DNA from: an uncultured Muribaculum sp.
GTDB taxonomy: Bacteria > Bacteroidota > Bacteroidia > Bacteroidales > Muribaculaceae
Assembly: GCA_910578785.1 (NCBI GenBank)
Contig: CAJTSJ010000038.1
Coordinates: 1 to 25,154 of the forward strand
DNA: 25,154 nucleotides
Direction of reading: 5' to 3'
A program made the position numbers and the translations under genes. Shown here piece after piece: positions 1 through 7,181 of this stretch (within the stretch, counting starts at the first letter, position 1; the number at the start of each line of letters is the position of its first letter). The notes under the pieces were generated by a model. The model worked only from the letters and a program-made list of their open reading frames with translations. It was not told the origin of the DNA and did not search any database.

Positions 1-49
1 GTCTCAAGATATACGACCCTGGCGGAAACATTTATTATTAAACAAGCTC
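1..49 (-). other. Flank downstream of dCMP deaminase; possible start of a following gene
   Basis: These bases follow the dCMP deaminase stop codon on the minus strand. An ATG at 31-29 opens a frame that stays open to the window edge and reads MFPPGSYILR, preceded by an A/T-rich stretch. Ten codons are too few to identify or even confirm a gene. It may be the start of the next co-directional gene or simply spacer. Confidence 0.2.
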
Positions 50-481
50 TTAATCGAGGTCAGGCACATGGTCGCATGCCACGCCGGCCCGATGCAGCAG
101 ATCAAGCCCGTCGGATATGCGGTATGTCTCATTGTAAACTACCCGCTTGATTCCGGCCTGTATGATGAGCTTGCTGCACTCCACACATGGCGATGCGGTG
201 ACGTAGAGCGTTGAGCCGTCACTGGAATTGCCGCTTCGGGCCACCTTGGTTATAGCGTTGGCTTCGGCATGCAGCACATAAGGCTTCGTGGCTCCGGACT
301 CGTCCTCGCACACATTTTCAAACCCCGCCGGGGTGCCGTTGTAGCCGTCGGATATAATCATCTGGTCCTTGACCAGAATGGCACCGACCTTACGCCGTAT
401 ACAATAAGAATTTTCAGCCCAGATACGTGCCATACGCAGATATCTTTTGTCAAGCACTATCTGTTTTTCGAGTTGTTCCAT
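50..481 (-). CDS. dCMP deaminase (ComEB-like, zinc-dependent cytidine deaminase fold)
   Basis: The product of 143 residues should deaminate dCMP to dUMP in the cytoplasm, feeding thymidylate synthesis. The sequence shows the complete zinc site of the deaminase family: H71-A-E73 (zinc ligand and catalytic Glu) and the P-C-x-x-C motif at C99 and C102. The length is normal for bacterial dCMP deaminases. I place the start at the ATG at 481. A TTG nine bases upstream (490) would also be in frame, but a perfect TATCTTTG promoter box at 506-513 puts the expected transcription start only about 20 nt before the ATG, leaving no room for a leader before the TTG. It is monocistronic at its 5' side, because the preceding GH127 gene ends with its own hairpin. 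ComEB is the name of the Bacillus member; competence has no bearing here. The family call is firm, while dCMP rather than another deoxycytidylate-type substrate is inferred from the family. Confidence 0.93.
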   Translation of the reverse strand: MEQLEKQIVLDKRYLRMARIWAENSYCIRRKVGAILVKDQMIISDGYNGTPAGFENVCEDESGATKPYVLHAEANAITKVARSGNSSDGSTLYVTASPCVECSKLIIQAGIKRVVYNETYRISDGLDLLHRAGVACDHVPDLD

Positions 482-505
482 TATAGACAAATGTAATTAC
501 TACGG

Positions 506-513
506 CAAAGATA
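506..513 (-). promoter_or_regulatory. Bacteroidota -7 box of the dCMP deaminase gene
   Basis: On the minus strand these bases read TATCTTTG, a perfect match to the Bacteroidota consensus TAnnTTTG. The box ends 24 nt before the ATG at 481, which fits a short leader. No clear -33 TTG element lies about 20 nt upstream. Confidence 0.65.
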
Positions 514-585
514 GTCAGAATTAATGAGAATCCGGCCTAAAACAAATAAAATAACACTTTATAACCACCGACTTAGCCCCGAAAG

Positions 586-605
586 GGAGCCTCGGCAGAG
601 GCTCC
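586..605 (-). terminator. Intrinsic terminator-like hairpin after the first GH127 gene
   Basis: A perfect 8-bp inverted repeat, GGAGCCTC/GAGGCTCC with a 4-nt loop, begins eight bases past the GH127 stop codon at 614. On the minus strand it is followed by CTTTC, a short T-rich tail. It separates the GH127 transcript from the dCMP deaminase promoter at 506-513. Confidence 0.6.
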
Positions 606-613
606 GCCGCAGG

Positions 614-3061
614 CTAAAATACTTTCCATTCGATGACTCCGCCGCTCTCACCTTCACGGAGCTGCGCGGCAAGCTTCAGGGCGGTCGTCTTTACCGGCTT
701 GAATGTCAGATGGTTGTAGCAGTCCTTTTCCGTGCCGTAAGCACAGGTGGTCTCAACTTCTTTCCAGCGGTTGGCCGAATCCTTGTAGTAAAGCTTCCAT
801 GATTCGGGAACCCTGTAGTTGCCGTCATAATGGTCGAAATCAAGCCAATAAACATCTACGGCACTGACCTCCTGCGGCGCGTCAAACTCGTAGCAAACAT
901 TTTCAAGCGTTCCGCGACGGAGCCACCAATAGTGGTACGGCTTCGAGGTGTCGGCCGAAGATGTGGGTTCCCATTGGTCGTTGTAGCCCCACGCCCACTG
1001 CAGATTGGAGGTGGCCGCGGGAGCCTCGGAGTTGATGTTGGTCGGCTCGGAATACATGCGGGCGCGCGATGCAAGTGTCGGAGCAGGGACAGCGCGGGCC
1101 GACTCGGCGCTCTCGGGAATCCATACGGCCATCTGATCAGCGCCGCGGTTGTTCCACGTGCTGTATGGTATCGCCTTGACTGTCACGTCCTTCACCGTGC
1201 CGTCGGCAAGCAGTTGCTTAGCCGTGCCTTGCAGGGTTACTACGCCGTTGAGAAGTTCCGGCTCGAACACTTCGGCAAACTCCGTGCCGTCAGGTATGAA
1301 CTTGTCAAAAACCGCACTGTCGGCCTGGTCCTGACCCTCAAGGCAGTACATCACCGGACCGCGCTGTATGGCAAGCTTTCCACGGTCGTCGGCCACAGCC
1401 TCGTGGGCACGCACCCGGCGCACTTCCATCGGGAGTGTCAGCTCTACCTCGTCGCCGGCCTTCCAAAGGCGTTTGACAGTTGCGTAGCCGTCACCGGTCA
1501 TCACTTCGGCCTTTTTGCCGTTGACCTTAAGCGCATACGGCGCCGAAGACTTGGAGGTGAAAGCATAAAGGTCGGTGGGCACGGGCGACTCCCCTGCCCA
1601 TCCCGGTATGCGGAACCTCAACGCAAATTCACCCTCCTGCTCGGGAGTCACCGTAAACTTCACATCACCTTTCCAGGGATAGTCGGTGGTCTGGGCTATC
1701 TGCACCTTGTTGCCGGCGGTGGCGATGTCGGCCTTCGACTGGATATAAAGGTTGACAAGGATGTCATTGTCCTGCGTGGCATACATATATGTAGGTACAC
1801 TGGCCATGAAACGCGTCACGTTGCCCGGACAGCATGCGCAACCGAACCATGCCTGCCGCTCATGCTGGCCCATGGACTCGAGCGGATTGTCGTAGAAGAA
1901 ACGGTCGCCGGAGAGCGAGACACCGGAGATTACCCCGTTGTACAACGCGCGCTCATAGACATCGGCATATTTTGCATCGCCCGTGGCGAGAAACATGCGG
2001 TAGTTCCAATAGACATTCGCTATGGCGGCACATGTCTCGCAATAAGCCGTATGGTTGTTAAGCTCGTAGTCAGGACCGAAACCCTCGCCCTGTGCACGCG
2101 AACCGATGCCGCCTGTGATGTAGAGCTTGCGCGACGCCATATTGTCCCAGATCCGGGTTATGGCATCGAAGTAGGCCGAATCGTTGGTCAGCGCCGCCAC
2201 ATCGGCCACGCCGGAAAACAGATATCCGGCGCGCACGGCATGTCCCACAATCTCGTCCTGGGTCAGTATGGGCTTGTGGTCCTGCGAATACTCGCTCAGG
2301 CGGTGGCCGTCCGTGCCTCGGCCTGCTTCCTCCACAAAATATTTGGCCGTCTGAAGATACTTGTCGTCGCCGGTCACCTTATACAGTTTGGCAAGGGCCA
2401 TTTCTGCTATCGGATGGCCCGAAGGCACATGCTTCTGCCCCTCGTCGGGACCGAAGACCTTGCATACGAGGTCGGCGTTCTTTATGGCCACGTCGAGAAG
2501 AGAGCGCTTGCCCGTGGCGAGATAGTGGGCCACGGCGGCTTCATACAGATGACCGCTGTTGTACAGTTCGTGGCTGTTGATTTTCTCCCATCTGTGCGTA
2601 CCCCACCATCCCGAAAGCCGGGTACACTTGTTGGTCACGCATGTAGTCAGATAGCCGTCAGGTTCCTGCGCGGCGGCGATAAGGGTAATCACACTGTCGA
2701 GATATGCGTCAAGGTCGGCATCATACTTCACGGCCAGCGAATATGACGCACCTTCGATTATTTTATACGGGTCTGTGTCGTCAAACGAGAAGTCGCCTCT
2801 GTGCTCGCCCTTCTTTAGACCGCCGGCTATGGCGAAATTGTCGAAGCGTCCGTTGCGCTCACACTCCTTGAATGCCGAAGGAATCGATACCGTGCGGTTG
2901 GTCTCTATTCGCGGAGCCCAGAAGCTGTCGTCGATATGCACTTGTGTGAAAGCGACCTCCTTGACCGGAGCGTCCGGAGCATGGTATTCGGCGTTGACGC
3001 CGCATGCACACATGCCGAGAGCCATTGCGCCCACGGCCATGTATTGAGTAATGCTGTTCAT
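614..3061 (-). CDS. GH127 beta-L-arabinofuranosidase-like glycoside hydrolase with C-terminal accessory domain
   Basis: This 815-residue exported enzyme belongs to GH127 (former DUF1680, the HypBA1 family), which releases L-arabinofuranose from beta-linked arabinosides with a cysteine nucleophile held on zinc. The catalytic set is intact: E326 matches the acid/base Glu by spacing, E342 and C344 (CETC) and C410-C411 (CACC) match the zinc ligands, and C411 or C410 supplies the nucleophile. The N terminus is a signal peptide. C18 or C20 could serve as a lipoprotein cysteine, but the lipobox is imperfect. The protein is longer than HypBA1 (about 658 residues). The last 110 or so residues resemble an F5/8 type C or discoidin-like beta-sandwich (motifs such as WKLYYKD and a final IEWKVF), which may bind sugar. 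The gene lies 41 nt after the outer-membrane protein gene and is probably co-transcribed. Some GH127 members act on other furanosides of rhamnogalacturonan-II, so the exact substrate is uncertain. Confidence 0.9.
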   Translation of the reverse strand: MNSITQYMAVGAMALGMCACGVNAEYHAPDAPVKEVAFTQVHIDDSFWAPRIETNRTVSIPSAFKECERNGRFDNFAIAGGLKKGEHRGDFSFDDTDPYKIIEGASYSLAVKYDADLDAYLDSVITLIAAAQEPDGYLTTCVTNKCTRLSGWWGTHRWEKINSHELYNSGHLYEAAVAHYLATGKRSLLDVAIKNADLVCKVFGPDEGQKHVPSGHPIAEMALAKLYKVTGDDKYLQTAKYFVEEAGRGTDGHRLSEYSQDHKPILTQDEIVGHAVRAGYLFSGVADVAALTNDSAYFDAITRIWDNMASRKLYITGGIGSRAQGEGFGPDYELNNHTAYCETCAAIANVYWNYRMFLATGDAKYADVYERALYNGVISGVSLSGDRFFYDNPLESMGQHERQAWFGCACCPGNVTRFMASVPTYMYATQDNDILVNLYIQSKADIATAGNKVQIAQTTDYPWKGDVKFTVTPEQEGEFALRFRIPGWAGESPVPTDLYAFTSKSSAPYALKVNGKKAEVMTGDGYATVKRLWKAGDEVELTLPMEVRRVRAHEAVADDRGKLAIQRGPVMYCLEGQDQADSAVFDKFIPDGTEFAEVFEPELLNGVVTLQGTAKQLLADGTVKDVTVKAIPYSTWNNRGADQMAVWIPESAESARAVPAPTLASRARMYSEPTNINSEAPAATSNLQWAWGYNDQWEPTSSADTSKPYHYWWLRRGTLENVCYEFDAPQEVSAVDVYWLDFDHYDGNYRVPESWKLYYKDSANRWKEVETTCAYGTEKDCYNHLTFKPVKTTALKLAAQLREGESGGVIEWKVF

Positions 3062-3102
3062 ATCTGTTTATTTATATTTGTTCAAAAAAGTCTTTTGCAC
3101 AA

Positions 3103-4344
3103 TCACTTACGGGCATTCCACACATGGAAGTCAAAGTCTACCCTGAAATAAGCGCCGAAAGCGAAATTCGTAGCCGAACCGGCCCCGCCGACTGTTCCGT
3201 CCGGCGCAGTCATCTTGCCTGGATGGGTCTCATATATGTCGCCCCACACGCCCAAAGTAAACCCCTTGGCCACCTGCCGGCGGTATTCTACAGAACCGAA
3301 CACGGTGGTCATGCCGTCATAAGTCGAGCCTTCGTTTTTCATCGACACGCATCCGAAGTACGGCAGTCCGTACATCGATATGAATTTACGCCCGTGGAAA
3401 TAGCCCAGACGCACATTAAAATAGTCGCCGAGCTGGGCCGAAGCCGTAACGTAGGCCGCCGCACCGCTGTCAAACGGCCACAAAGTTCCCGACTGCTGAT
3501 AATAGCCAAGTACGGCGGCCTCGGCTCCGAACTTGCGCAGCAGTCCGCGGCCGGCGTACCATTCCGTTCCCACACCGACGGCTCCGTTCATGAGCGTGCG
3601 CACCTGGCGCTGTTCAGTGTCGATAATCTCACCGCCGCGGTGCTGTGCCAGCAGTTGCACAGGGATGTACCAGCGCAGCCTGCGGTTTTCAGAGTTAAGC
3701 CATGTACGCATCGACAGCCCTACGGTAAAGGCCTCCTGATGGTCGCTTAGCCTGAACACGAAGCTCTGCCAGTTGATCCAAGCGTCAAGATGCACACGGC
3801 GGGTGTCGACCAGAACCTGGAATCCGAGGTCTGGATCGGCCGAGAAGTTCAGTTCAAGGTCATAAAGCGGGGTCATCAGACCATGCGACGCACCTGAATA
3901 AAGCGTACCCCAGACCAGATTGACATTGCCAAGCCCGACCTGCGCACGGAACATAGGCAGCAGATGGGCACCGCGCTGGTATTGCGCGCCTTTCCAAACC
4001 GCAATGTCCTGATATGCAAAGTTAGGATATTTGATGGCTCCGTCGTAAATCAGGGCATGCAGTCCGAGTTCAAGTTTGACATTGGACAGTGGATAGTATT
4101 TCACCGACGGTTGAATCCATAGTCCGGGAAGCGTATAGCCCTTCATCACCGAACCGCTGAACTCATTGTCCTTAATGAAATTCATGTTCCTGACTCCCAC
4201 ATACATATTGTGTATTCTTGCAGAGTCTATCGAATAATCTTCGGCAGGCATGTCGGCCGCAGTCTGCGCCAAGGCTGCCGGCACAGCCAAAGTCCATGCA
4301 AGACAAGTCATTATACCAGCCTTAAAAAGCTCAAATACTTTCAT
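3103..4344 (-). CDS. Outer-membrane beta-barrel protein of unknown function
   Basis: The 413-residue product has a clear signal peptide ending in AALA/Q near residue 26. The remainder alternates polar and hydrophobic/aromatic residues with many Gly, Tyr, Trp and Phe, as expected of transmembrane beta-strands in the outer membrane. I do not recognise a named family. It is too short for a SusC transporter and lacks a plug or TonB box. It is the first gene of a two-gene minus-strand unit with the GH127 gene 41 nt downstream, so a role in arabinoglycan binding, diffusion or anchoring is a guess from context. The start ATG at 4344 is supported by a perfect TATCTTTG box at 4371-4378. Alternatives include an unrelated porin or a surface protein of the DUF-type barrels common in Bacteroidales. 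Confidence 0.75.
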   Translation of the reverse strand: MKVFELFKAGIMTCLAWTLAVPAALAQTAADMPAEDYSIDSARIHNMYVGVRNMNFIKDNEFSGSVMKGYTLPGLWIQPSVKYYPLSNVKLELGLHALIYDGAIKYPNFAYQDIAVWKGAQYQRGAHLLPMFRAQVGLGNVNLVWGTLYSGASHGLMTPLYDLELNFSADPDLGFQVLVDTRRVHLDAWINWQSFVFRLSDHQEAFTVGLSMRTWLNSENRRLRWYIPVQLLAQHRGGEIIDTEQRQVRTLMNGAVGVGTEWYAGRGLLRKFGAEAAVLGYYQQSGTLWPFDSGAAAYVTASAQLGDYFNVRLGYFHGRKFISMYGLPYFGCVSMKNEGSTYDGMTTVFGSVEYRRQVAKGFTLGVWGDIYETHPGKMTAPDGTVGGAGSATNFAFGAYFRVDFDFHVWNARK

Positions 4345-4370
4345 CTTAACGTGTCAATGATTGGATTAGG

Positions 4371-4378
4371 CAAAGATA
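4371..4378 (-). promoter_or_regulatory. Bacteroidota -7 box of the OMP-GH127 unit
   Basis: The minus strand reads TATCTTTG here, a perfect TAnnTTTG match ending 26 nt before the ATG at 4344. A TTGG lies 23 nt upstream of the box, slightly too far for an ideal -33 element. It implies a 5' leader of about 20 nt. Confidence 0.65.
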
Positions 4379-4427
4379 GCGTTTTATTCCCTAAATTCCG
4401 CCAATCATCGACTAAGATTCAAATAAA

Positions 4428-4442
4428 GTCCTCGCAGAGGAC
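4428..4442 (-). terminator. Small hairpin, terminator-like on the minus strand
   Basis: A perfect 6-bp inverted repeat, GTCCTC/GAGGAC with a 3-nt loop. Read on the minus strand it is followed by TTTATTTG, so it could end a minus-strand transcript arriving from the GC-rich region and protect the promoter at 4371-4378. It could equally be an operator between the divergent promoters. Confidence 0.35.
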
Positions 4443-4456
4443 CCCATCATGGTTAA

Positions 4457-4476
4457 CCCCACGATTATTCGTGGGG
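4457..4476. repeat. Perfect 8-bp inverted repeat with tetraloop
   Basis: CCCCACGA and TCGTGGGG flank the loop TTAT. It has no T-tract on either strand, so it is not a convincing terminator. Its position between two divergently used promoters would also suit a regulator binding site. Confidence 0.4.
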
Positions 4477-4554
4477 ACACAGCGCAGCCGCACTATACAT
4501 CCTCCCACAAAAAATTTCTCCGATTTTACAGTATCAAACCCCACAACCCCATTG

Positions 4555-4562
4555 TATCTTTG
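4555..4562 (+). promoter_or_regulatory. Bacteroidota -7 box in front of the GC-rich structured segment
   Basis: The plus strand reads TATCTTTG, a perfect TAnnTTTG match, in AT-rich DNA just before the base composition turns sharply GC-rich. The predicted transcription start is near 4567-4570. No protein start with a plausible coding frame follows, so the product would be an untranslated RNA or a leader of about 540 nt for GH97. There is no good -33 TTG. Confidence 0.5.
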
Positions 4563-4569
4563 CATTGTT

Positions 4570-4930
4570 CGATTAATCCAGCACCCGCGGCGAAGACCAC
4601 GGCGAAAGATGATTTCGGACCATGCCGGTCAAACACGGATCCGGGCCGGCATGCGTCCCGACATCATCCCGACCAAGGACCTTCGTGCCGGCTGGGCGGG
4701 CCGCGGCCGCCCGCCGGCGGAGATCAGGCGGGCCGGACATGTTCGTGACCAACCCCTTCGCGAGACCCCGGAGGCACACCAAACGCATGTGCATGCCATG
4801 CGGCCTTAGACGCGACGCACCCTCGTCACCATGCTGACGACGGCTACGTCCATCCGGGCGATGGAGGAGGTAAACGGTTGCGGTCATGACCGGCCCCGGC
4901 TCTCCCGTACCCCGCCGACCATTCAGCATC
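4570..4930 (+). ncRNA. Candidate structured RNA (or long structured leader of the GH97 gene)
   Basis: This segment is clearly richer in G+C than its flanks and carries many inverted repeats. The strongest spans 4608-4668: about 20 pairs, with arms 4608-4628 and 4646-4668 interrupted by single-base bulges at C4654 and C4659 and one mismatch. Its 17-nt loop contains the palindrome CGGATCCG (4636-4643). A second GC-rich hairpin of 11 pairs spans 4687-4718. Shorter perfect stems follow at 4784-4802, 4823-4840 and 4849-4865, and a 12-bp palindrome CGGTCATGACCG lies at 4881-4892. A perfect -7 box (4555-4562) sets a plausible 5' end on the plus strand. I looked for the conserved cores of RNase P RNA and tmRNA on both strands and did not find them. 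The strand is inferred from the promoter only; a minus-strand RNA or a palindromic repeat element is possible. Confidence 0.35.
4608..4668. repeat. Near-perfect inverted repeat forming a long hairpin
   Basis: The arm from 4608 to 4628 is nearly the reverse complement of 4646-4668. The two arms differ only by two single-base insertions and one mismatch, giving about 20 pairs around a 17-nt loop. The loop itself contains an 8-nt palindrome that could pair between two copies. It is the strongest fold in the intergenic region. Confidence 0.7.
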
Positions 4931-5019
4931 ACCCTGACAATTGGACTCTTAAAATCCACATAACAGGACCGAACAACAGATCCGACACGAGAATCCTCCG
5001 GATTTGGTCTAATTTAGCA

Positions 5020-5027
5020 TATATTTG
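5020..5027 (+). promoter_or_regulatory. Candidate -7 box for the GH97-GH127 unit
   Basis: TATATTTG matches TAnnTTTG and lies in AT-rich DNA 82 nt before the chosen GH97 start. A second, imperfect box (TTACTTTG, 5062-5069; one mismatch) is closer. Neither has a clear -33 TTG at the usual distance, so which one drives the unit is open. Confidence 0.4.
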
Positions 5028-5109
5028 GATATTTTTTTCATGTTAATAGCGCGAAATTTGGTTACTTTGTAGATTGAATTTCGGTGCTTCCGAACAACTA
5101 ATGCCTGAT

Positions 5110-7104
5110 ATGAAATCAATAAGTAGCAAATTTTTTGCGGCCGTTGCCGCCATGGCGCTTTGCGCGCCCGGATTATGGGCCAAGACCTATTCGCTGGTCT
5201 CCCCCGACAAGTGTATAACAGTGACTGTGGACAATACCGAAGGACGCCTCACATATGAAGTTGCCCGCGACGGCCGAATATTAGTAAGCCCGTCGCCCAT
5301 CGGCCTCGACATCAAAGGCGCCCCCGACGACATCACAGTGAAAAGCTCCAGACTGCGCCGAGACATAACCGAGACAATCGATGCTCCACTGTACCGCCAG
5401 AACAGATTTTCCGTGACTTACAACGAGCTTGACCTGAAGCTCAACGGCGACCGCGGGCTTACATTCCGCGCCTTCGACGACGGCGTGGCCTATAGATTCT
5501 ACACTACATCCAAAGCCGACGAGCTTATCGTGGAAGACGAGACCGTACAGGTCAACCTGCCTTCGGACCTGACCCTGTATATACCATACTGCAACAGCGA
5601 CAAGACTCCGATGGCCATGTCGTTCCAGAACATATACGACATCACTCCGGCAAGCAACACCGCCGATAAACTGGCGTTTCTCCCGACCACTGTCGACTAC
5701 GGCGACGGACTTAAGCTGACATTGCTCGAAAGCGACATGGAGGCATTTCCGGGAACATTCATCACCGTCGACAAGGAAAAACTGTCGCTCAACGGAGTGC
5801 ATGCAAAATATCCCTCGGAATTTGACTTCCACACTCGCCGCCACCAGGAGTACGTGACCGGACGCGAAGACTTCATCGCAAAGATAAAAGGCTCTCGCAC
5901 ATTACCATGGAGAGTATTGGCCATCACCGCCGACGACAGGCAGATGCCTGTCAACAACCTGGTCTATGCCCTGGCCTCACCGTCGAGAGTCACCGACACA
6001 TCGTGGATACGCGGAGGCAAGGTGGCCTGGGACTGGTGGAACAACTGGGGATTGAAGAACGTGCCTTTCAAAGCCGGCGTCAACAACGACACCTATAAAT
6101 ATTTCATAGACTTCGCCGCCGAAAACGGCATAGAGTTCGTGGTGCTCGACGAAGGATGGTTCGACTCTAAGAAAAACGACATGCTCACACCCGTTCCGGA
6201 AATCAATCTCGAGGAGCTGGTGGCCTACGGCAAGAAAAAGGGAGTGGACCTGATATTGTGGACCATCTACAATGTGCTTGATTCACAGCTTGACGAAGCT
6301 TGCCGGAAATATGCCGGCATGGGCATAGCCGGATTCAAAGTCGACTTCCTTGACCGCGACGACCAGCCGGCCGTGGAACGCACTTACCGCATAGCCGATG
6401 CCGCGGCCAGACACAATCTGACACTCGACTTCCACGGAATCTACAAGCCCACAGGCATTAACCGTACCTATCCAAACGTAATCAATTTTGAAGGTCTATT
6501 CGGGATGGAAGAGGTGAAATGGACCAAGATAGAGAAAAATATGCCTCTATACGACGTCATATTCCCCTACATACGAATGATGGCCGGTCCGGTTGACTAC
6601 ACCCCCGGAGCAATGCGCAACGCCAACAAGAAGGACTGGAAAGCCATCTACAACCATCCCGTAAGCATGGGCACCAGAAGCCACCAGCTGGCCACGTATA
6701 TCGTCCACAACTCGCCCCTGACCATGCTCTGCGACGCTCCCACAAACTATATCGGAGAGGAGGAATGCGTGGAATTCATAGCCGGACTGCCCACGGTGTT
6801 TGACGAGACCAGGATTGTCGACGGACGCCTCGGCGAGTACATCGTATCGGCCCGTAAAGCAGGCGACAGCTGGTTTGTAGGCGGCCTGACCAACTGGGAT
6901 CCGCGCGAAGTAACGCTTGACTTCTCATTCCTCCCTGCAGGCAAGGAATACAAAGCGGTGATAATGAAGGACGGCATCAACTGCGACCGCAACGCCGAGG
7001 ACTACTCGCGCGAGACCATAAACGTAAACTCCGACACCCGCCTCAAAGTCGGGTTGGCATCGGGAGGCGGATTTGCCATGCGTATTGATCCGGCAGTGCG
7101 TTAA
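5110..7104 (+). CDS. GH97 retaining-type glycoside hydrolase (alpha-galactosidase or beta-L-arabinopyranosidase class)
   Basis: The 664-residue exported enzyme belongs to GH97. I start it at the ATG at 5110 because a standard signal peptide begins there (MKSISSKFF, cleavage near WA/K at 24-25). The in-frame TTG at 5074 lies beside a promoter-like box. The family's three parts are visible: an N-terminal beta-sandwich (about 25-290), a TIM barrel (about 295-560) and a C-terminal beta domain. GH97 contains inverting alpha-glucosidases such as SusB and retaining alpha-galactosidases. Here the motif GFKVDFLDRDDQ carries D412, matching the nucleophile Asp of the retaining group, and E467 in GME lies at the spacing expected for the acid/base. 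One characterised retaining member also cleaves beta-L-arabinopyranosides, which would fit the GH127 neighbours. The gap to the next GH127 gene is 77 nt, so they are probably co-transcribed. Confidence 0.9.
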   Translation: MKSISSKFFAAVAAMALCAPGLWAKTYSLVSPDKCITVTVDNTEGRLTYEVARDGRILVSPSPIGLDIKGAPDDITVKSSRLRRDITETIDAPLYRQNRFSVTYNELDLKLNGDRGLTFRAFDDGVAYRFYTTSKADELIVEDETVQVNLPSDLTLYIPYCNSDKTPMAMSFQNIYDITPASNTADKLAFLPTTVDYGDGLKLTLLESDMEAFPGTFITVDKEKLSLNGVHAKYPSEFDFHTRRHQEYVTGREDFIAKIKGSRTLPWRVLAITADDRQMPVNNLVYALASPSRVTDTSWIRGGKVAWDWWNNWGLKNVPFKAGVNNDTYKYFIDFAAENGIEFVVLDEGWFDSKKNDMLTPVPEINLEELVAYGKKKGVDLILWTIYNVLDSQLDEACRKYAGMGIAGFKVDFLDRDDQPAVERTYRIADAAARHNLTLDFHGIYKPTGINRTYPNVINFEGLFGMEEVKWTKIEKNMPLYDVIFPYIRMMAGPVDYTPGAMRNANKKDWKAIYNHPVSMGTRSHQLATYIVHNSPLTMLCDAPTNYIGEEECVEFIAGLPTVFDETRIVDGRLGEYIVSARKAGDSWFVGGLTNWDPREVTLDFSFLPAGKEYKAVIMKDGINCDRNAEDYSRETINVNSDTRLKVGLASGGGFAMRIDPAVR

Positions 7105-7108
7105 GCAC

Positions 7109-7123
7109 GCCGGATCCTCCGGC
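7109..7123 (+). repeat. Small intercistronic hairpin between GH97 and GH127
   Basis: GCCGG and CCGGC flank a 5-nt loop just after the GH97 stop codon. There is no T-tract, so it is not a full terminator. It could stabilise the upstream message or slightly lower readthrough. Only five pairs, so chance is possible. Confidence 0.3.
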
Positions 7124-7181
7124 CTAAGCCCACATACGCCCCGACAACAGACTACCAATCATAATCATAAACAGAAGAGTA

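Larger units (their letters stand above)
4345..5109. other. Long intergenic region between the two divergent glycan-degradation units
   Basis: About 765 bp without a convincing protein gene. It holds the promoter of the minus arm (4371-4378), two perfect small hairpins (4428-4442, 4457-4476), a plus-strand TATCTTTG box (4555-4562), a GC-rich segment rich in inverted repeats (about 4570-4930) and AT-rich DNA with promoter-like boxes in front of GH97 (about 4960-5070). Bases 4477-4554 show nothing notable. Open frames in the GC-rich part overlap on both strands, are rich in Arg, Pro and Gly, and look non-coding. Confidence 0.7.

Noticed and set aside
830..2746. A 638-codon open frame antisense to the first GH127 gene
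   Set aside because: It lies wholly inside a gene with an intact GH127 active site, has a composition rich in His, Arg, Gly and Val with no recognisable motif, and follows from the codon bias of the sense gene.
4570..4930. RNase P RNA or tmRNA
   Set aside because: The conserved RNase P core (GAGGAAAGTCC-like) and the tmRNA ends were not found on either strand.
4573..4959. Open frames of about 70-200 codons on both strands in the GC-rich intergenic segment
   Set aside because: They overlap each other in several frames, are rich in Arg, Pro and Gly, lack starts with leaders, and are explained by high GC reducing stop codons.
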